A stretch of 64,000 bases of DNA from Physcomitrium patens (taxonomy: Eukaryota; Streptophyta; Bryopsida; Funariales; Funariaceae): the NCBI RefSeq assembly GCF_000002425.4, contig NC_037270.1:13938445-14002444 (forward strand). Reading direction: 5' to 3'. A program made the translations under genes and the position numbers. The notes beneath the pieces were generated by a model. The model had not been told where the DNA came from, did no database searches, and saw nothing but the letters and a program-made list of their open reading frames with translations. Within the stretch, counting starts at the first letter, position 1. Each line of letters starts with the position of its first letter. Positions 58,805 through 64,000 of the stretch are shown here, piece by piece.

Positions 58805-59716
58805 GTTGTCTCAACGGGAAGGTGTAATTGAAGCGTGTTCCGAAGGACCTGTGCACGACAATTTAGAAAAACAGAGTATGCACCACAAGTACTCCGCAAG
58901 ATGGTTGGAAGGGAGCAGAAAAGGACTATAGAGGGAGATTGTGTTCAGCAAAAGGGGAGACAGTGCGGGCGTTTTGAAGGCGGATGAATGACAATCAGTG
59001 AGAGGGCCTACTAGAGGACATTGCCGCTTATAATATTCTAACACCACTCTTAGGCATCGCACTCAAGAATATTCAGCCTGAGAAATGTCCAAGAGCGTGC
59101 ACTAGTGCAGAATCACAATAAGACTGCTAAGTATTCGTGCCTGTTCAAGAAGAACCCGAATTCTAGGGTTCATCAGTGAAACTCATGCGCACAGCGGAAG
59201 GAAAACATGGATTCAATTAGAATGGAAATGATATTTAAAAAAAAACAAACCCTTTGAATAGGCGAGGGACTGGATGAGGCATCTTGACTTGCTATGTTAC
59301 CCGAAACTAATCAACACAACAGGGGCCCACTGTGCAAATTTTAAAATACATGCTGAGGAATGTTTCGATAGTTCAAGGGTCATTATTGTTCACCGACCAG
59401 TCCACTCCGAACAAGAAAGCTTCACATGAACCCAAACCTTATTTTTATGTGGAAAAGCATGAAAGAATGATGAACGATTGTTTGCTGTGAAGCAGGAGAC
59501 ACAAGAGCTACAGACGGGGGAAAGTGTAGCGCCTTCTGTGCACGATGCGGTCTATTCAGCCGGGTCGGTTGGTCGCGTAAGGTTACGGAACCAGCAAAAG
59601 GGCCAAAGGCCGCGAGTGAGTGACGCAGATGTAACAGGAACAGTGCACAAGGAAGGAGAACGCTCCCGTCACATCGCCCAACAGCAAAAACACAAAAAAA
59701 CAAAACAAAAGGGAAA

Positions 59717-59747
<31 letters not shown>

Positions 59748-60220
59748 GGAGCATCAGGGAGGTGTCCAATGTGGTGGTGTCACGAGGTCAGAGCCTAGAT
59801 ACAAACCGTACATCGATTCTATCAAGCAAAGCCCACGACCACAGCAGCAATCGGTTCTGATTCCGTAAACAAAGTTCAAGGCGAACTCGCAGTGCAACTA
59901 CCGCCGCGGAATCACTCAACTCCGAGCGGGAAACAAACCGGAAAGCTGCATGTCGTCGCTCTGTTTCACTGCGAGGTCACGAGGATTCTCTCCACCTCTG
60001 TGAAAGTTAGTAACGGCAATGGATGCGGGGCGCTCCCGAGTCGGTCCCACCGCGACTCCGCATCCTTGCTTGTTCCGACGGGCTCCTCCTCTACGCTTCG
60101 CCAACTTCATCGCCATGGCCCCCATCCACCACCACGATGACGACGAGGAACCTCAAAACCAAACAAAAGACTACACCCAACATGGTGAACTAACCACAAT
60201 TGTTGGTGGATTCTATTGAA
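58805..60220. other. Probable promoter/leader region of the PLAC8 gene
   Basis: GC-balanced with short unrecognised frames on both strands and a GA run at about 59720-59743. Composition drops sharply to AT-rich at about 60.2 kb. No separate gene supported. Confidence 0.4.
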
Positions 60221-61717
60221 CTCTGAACAAAAAAACACATAGTAGATAGTATAATTTTAGTAATCTTGTTAAACATTATTTGTACTTTGAGGATATGTAA
60301 TGTTACAAGTTGAAAGAAATTTGTGATATTGGCCACAAAAAAGGTGTAAAAGTTTAATTTGTGGTTGCTAAGTCAAAAATTGCTTACTCCTCAAGAAATG
60401 TTGACCAACAAAAGATATATATATATATGTATATACTTAATAAGAAAATCCAAAGATAGAATCTTTCTTTGCCTTATTTCACTCTACTTACATTTGCATT
60501 CACATTAATATTCTTTGAGGCTCTACTCACATTGCTTTAGTGTAGACTATATAGCCATCGCTATATTCGACTTTGCTTGCTTCTTCATCTTTGTAGCTTC
60601 TCCATTAAGAGTCATACTTGCCACCTTCATTGTGCATGTAAATACCAATAGATGTCCAAAACTTGATCAAATTGTCATATAAAGTGATATAGATTCATTA
60701 TAAAATGCACATGTTTTCATAACAACATAGGTTTATAGATTTATCACTAATCAAAAAATCAAAAGCTTTTGTCATGAGTCAAAAATCAATTCAAATTATC
60801 TATATATAACTCTTTGAAATAACTCAATGTTCAAAATGATCTTAGAGTTATAACTCTCATTAGTCAAAAAATCTCTCAAAATATACTTTAATACTCCAAA
60901 TGTTTTCAAAATTCAACCAATCAAAGATGGTTTTTGTTATATCCCCTTGTTTATTCTTTAAGTTATTTTACATAATATATTAAATCTTTAAAATTATTTT
61001 AGAACTAAAAAAAAATACATGTTGCTTGTATTATATATAGAAAGAGTCAAAGGATTTGATAATTTTTTTTAAGCATTCAAGTTTTATTTGATCTTAGTTT
61101 TGCCAATTAATCATATAGTTTTGGCATTTTTGATTATATTACTCCATATTATTTTATATAATAATTATCTTAATTATTAAATATTAAATATGATCAAATA
61201 TTAGAACATTGTTTGTATTTTTTTAATACTTATAAAATTGTATTTTTCATAAATTCTTATGTTATTTGATACTCGTAAAATCTTGATATATTTTAGTATA
61301 ATAAGTTACATATTTAGTTAAGATATTTCATAGGTTTTTTTTTCTATTCTATTATAAATCTAATTTATATTTTAAATAAATAATATTACAATCATTGTAT
61401 AAAAGTATACTCTTAAAATTAATACAAAAATATTCTTAAATGTGGTTGGATACCAAGTTACAAAGTTTAACAAATGCTAGTCATAGAATAAAATTAATTT
61501 TACCATAAAGTTATTAATACATTTCAATGCCAAGTAATCTATATAAAATCAATTTTATTAGACACTTCAATATTTTTCTATGCATTTTTCTATTAAAATT
61601 TAATTAATATAATAGTTTCAAAAAACCACCTAAATGTTGAGGATTTGTACATTAGAACTATCAATATAAGCCAATAGAATCCATGTTAAGTTATATATTG
61701 TAAGAAATCTATATCTT

Positions 61718-61759
<42 letters not shown>

Positions 61760-63007
61760 ATATAATTTATCATTAAATAGGCTATAATATAATTTATTAT
61801 TTTTTTATAATGATAATAATATATCATTAAAATTTTAGTACAAAGATCTAATTATAATAAAATAAAGTTAAGAATTAGAATTATTTAATTTTTCATAACT
61901 ATTATAAATATTAATTCTTCATAAATAGAAATAAATTGAGAATTTTTGATAAAATTATTTATATTTTGAATTTATTTCTATTAAAATTAATTATTATTAT
62001 ATTATTAATAAAATTACAAAAGATAGAAATTTTTTACATGACAGATTGCAATAAAATATTATATTAAGAGAGATTAATTATCTTTTTCCACATATTAAAA
62101 TTCAAGTAATTTTTCTCATCTTTTTTTTGTACATTCAAAGCTATTGATAATCTCTCAAAATTAAACTTTTATGTTTTGAAATCAAACTATCCAAAAAAAT
62201 AATAAAATTCTGACATATTTTAACAATTTGGAAGATCATAAATCTCAAAGATATGCAGAATAACTTTTTAAGTGGAGTAATTTATATTTAAAATTTAAAA
62301 AACTATTTGTCTATATGAGGTAATTTCTTTTGAATTTTTTAAAAGTCCTATTTTTTATGATGCCTTATAAAATGTCAGTATGTGTATGTGTTCTTTTTTA
62401 AAAGAAACATTACTGGAAGTTGAAATCGATATTGTATTTAAGTGTGAATTTTTTGGCTTGAGATTTTTTATTTTACTTTATTATTTATATATATGTATAT
62501 ATATATATAAAACATTTGTTTCAGCACTAAATATTACATGCACTAATGAAATTTTAGTTTCTTTGAAAAGTTGTTAGAATCACATATAACCAAAAAGTCA
62601 TAACATAATAACATTATGTCGTATTTGGCTTTTTAATAATTTAAAACTTGTGTAGTAATAAATTACTTTGATTTATCGTAATATATTTATTATTATAAAA
62701 AATTCAAAAAATTCAAAAAGACTTTGTGACAGATTTTATAAATTATTATTTTAGAAATAAAATACTAAAGGTGACATTCAATAAGATGAATCTTAATATT
62801 ATCTTAATATTGATAATATATTTTTATTTTATGTTTTTTTTTAATATACAAAAATTATTTTATTTTATATATGTTCTTAAAGCTTTTAACTTAGATATAA
62901 AATCTCTTATTAAATTTGGCATGTAAAGTTTTAAATGATATAATATGAGCCAAAGATTTTTTTTATTAAATATACAAATAGAAAATATTATTCTATTTGA
63001 AAAAAAT

Positions 63008-63041
<34 letters not shown>

Positions 63042-64000
63042 CATTAGAATAAAAAATATAATTTTTAAACTAATTATTTCAATAAAAATTTATAAATACC
63101 AATGTAAATTCAGTAACATTATAATTATAAATATAAATCTATTTTTAGATAAATATAAGTTAGAATATGTCTAAATTTTTATTAATATAATTTAAATAAA
63201 AAAATTAGAATTAAAGAAAATATCTTTTTATAAAATTTTATTATAAATATTTCAAAAGATAAAAAATTATAAATTTTACGTGTTAAAGTTGCAGAAAAAA
63301 GACATAAAAATTGATATATTTTTGTTTAAATTCTAGAAATAATTATATACTAAAAATATATTGTAATTTTAATTTTTTTATGATGTAATTTTGGTCAATA
63401 AAACTTTAAATTTTTTTCTTTTGATTATAATATATGAATATATTTATATATATGGTTTTAATTAAAGTTAATATTAAAATAAGATTTTTATGTAAATTTC
63501 TTTGGAAATTTATAATATTTGTTTAGTTTTTGTTCAAAATAGTCTAAAAATTAATAAATAATCTGGTTACTAAATAAAAATGGAATAAAATGTTTTATAA
63601 AAATGCATTAATAAAATTTTAAAAAATAACAAAAAATAAGATCAAATAAGGCAAAAGAATTTCAAAAGCTTCTAATAAGAATAAATGTTAGCAATTTCTA
63701 AAGAAAAAAATAAATAAAAAATTAATTAAGAAGTAAATTAATAGAATTGTTATGTTTTAAAAAAAAATCTTTGATTTAAATTGCAAGAAAGAAATATTTA
63801 TGATAGGAATGTGAAAGAACAAGCATATAGTTTTTTTTTTTTTTTTTTTTTACTTCAATTCATAAAAATTACAGGAATTCATAAATAAATAACTTCAATC
63901 ATTAAATAGTTATATTTCTTTTAAAAAATATATAATATTGTATTTTAAGTTTTAATAAATATGTTTTTTTTTTTAAATTTTTAAACTTTAGAATTTTAAT
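60221..64000. other. AT-rich gene-free DNA
   Basis: Strongly AT-rich to the window end, with (TA)n tracts at about 61722-61753 and 63010-63038 and a T run at about 63831-63851. No frame with recognisable content on either strand. Confidence 0.6.

Overview
The window looks like nuclear DNA of a land plant, most likely a moss (Physcomitrium-like). The genes are plant alpha-expansins and a PLAC8-family membrane protein with GT-AG introns. The background is very AT-rich, with long (TA)n tracts and decayed chromodomain Ty3/gypsy retrotransposons. The moss assignment is inferred from gene style and composition; no species marker is present.

Layout: 1-14.9 kb is an AT-rich transposon graveyard. A plus-strand Ty3 gag (1803-2309 and 8732-9010) is split by a complete but dead minus-strand LTR retrotransposon (2310-8731). 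A second dead minus-strand chromovirus pol follows (9047-12290). 15-20.5 kb is a more GC-balanced island with open frames but no recognised gene. 20.9-22.7 kb is AT-rich. 22.7-24.7 kb is GC-rich with a minisatellite. Three alpha-expansin genes lie in the same orientation at 27622-29175, 36871-38177 and 47994-49286. Each has three exons with identical intron positions and phases (phase 1 after GTQG or TMG, phase 2 inside the YRR/FRR arginine). They sit in GC-normal islands separated by AT-rich blocks, which carry two copies of a MITE-like element. A five-exon PLAC8-domain gene lies on the minus strand (58666-56056), with two short upstream ORFs in its likely leader. 60.2-64 kb is AT-rich and featureless.

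The expansins are secreted cell-wall loosening proteins. Copies 1 and 3 are closer to each other than to copy 2 between them. The PLAC8 protein is a predicted membrane protein with no evident functional link to them. I saw no tRNA, rRNA, CRISPR or operon-like system, and nothing I would call a new multi-gene system. The most unusual signals are four exact E2F-type sites within 106 bp at 33.7 kb beside no recognised gene, the nested retrotransposon with transition-type decay, the MITE pair, and several unassigned open frames with plausible splice sites.
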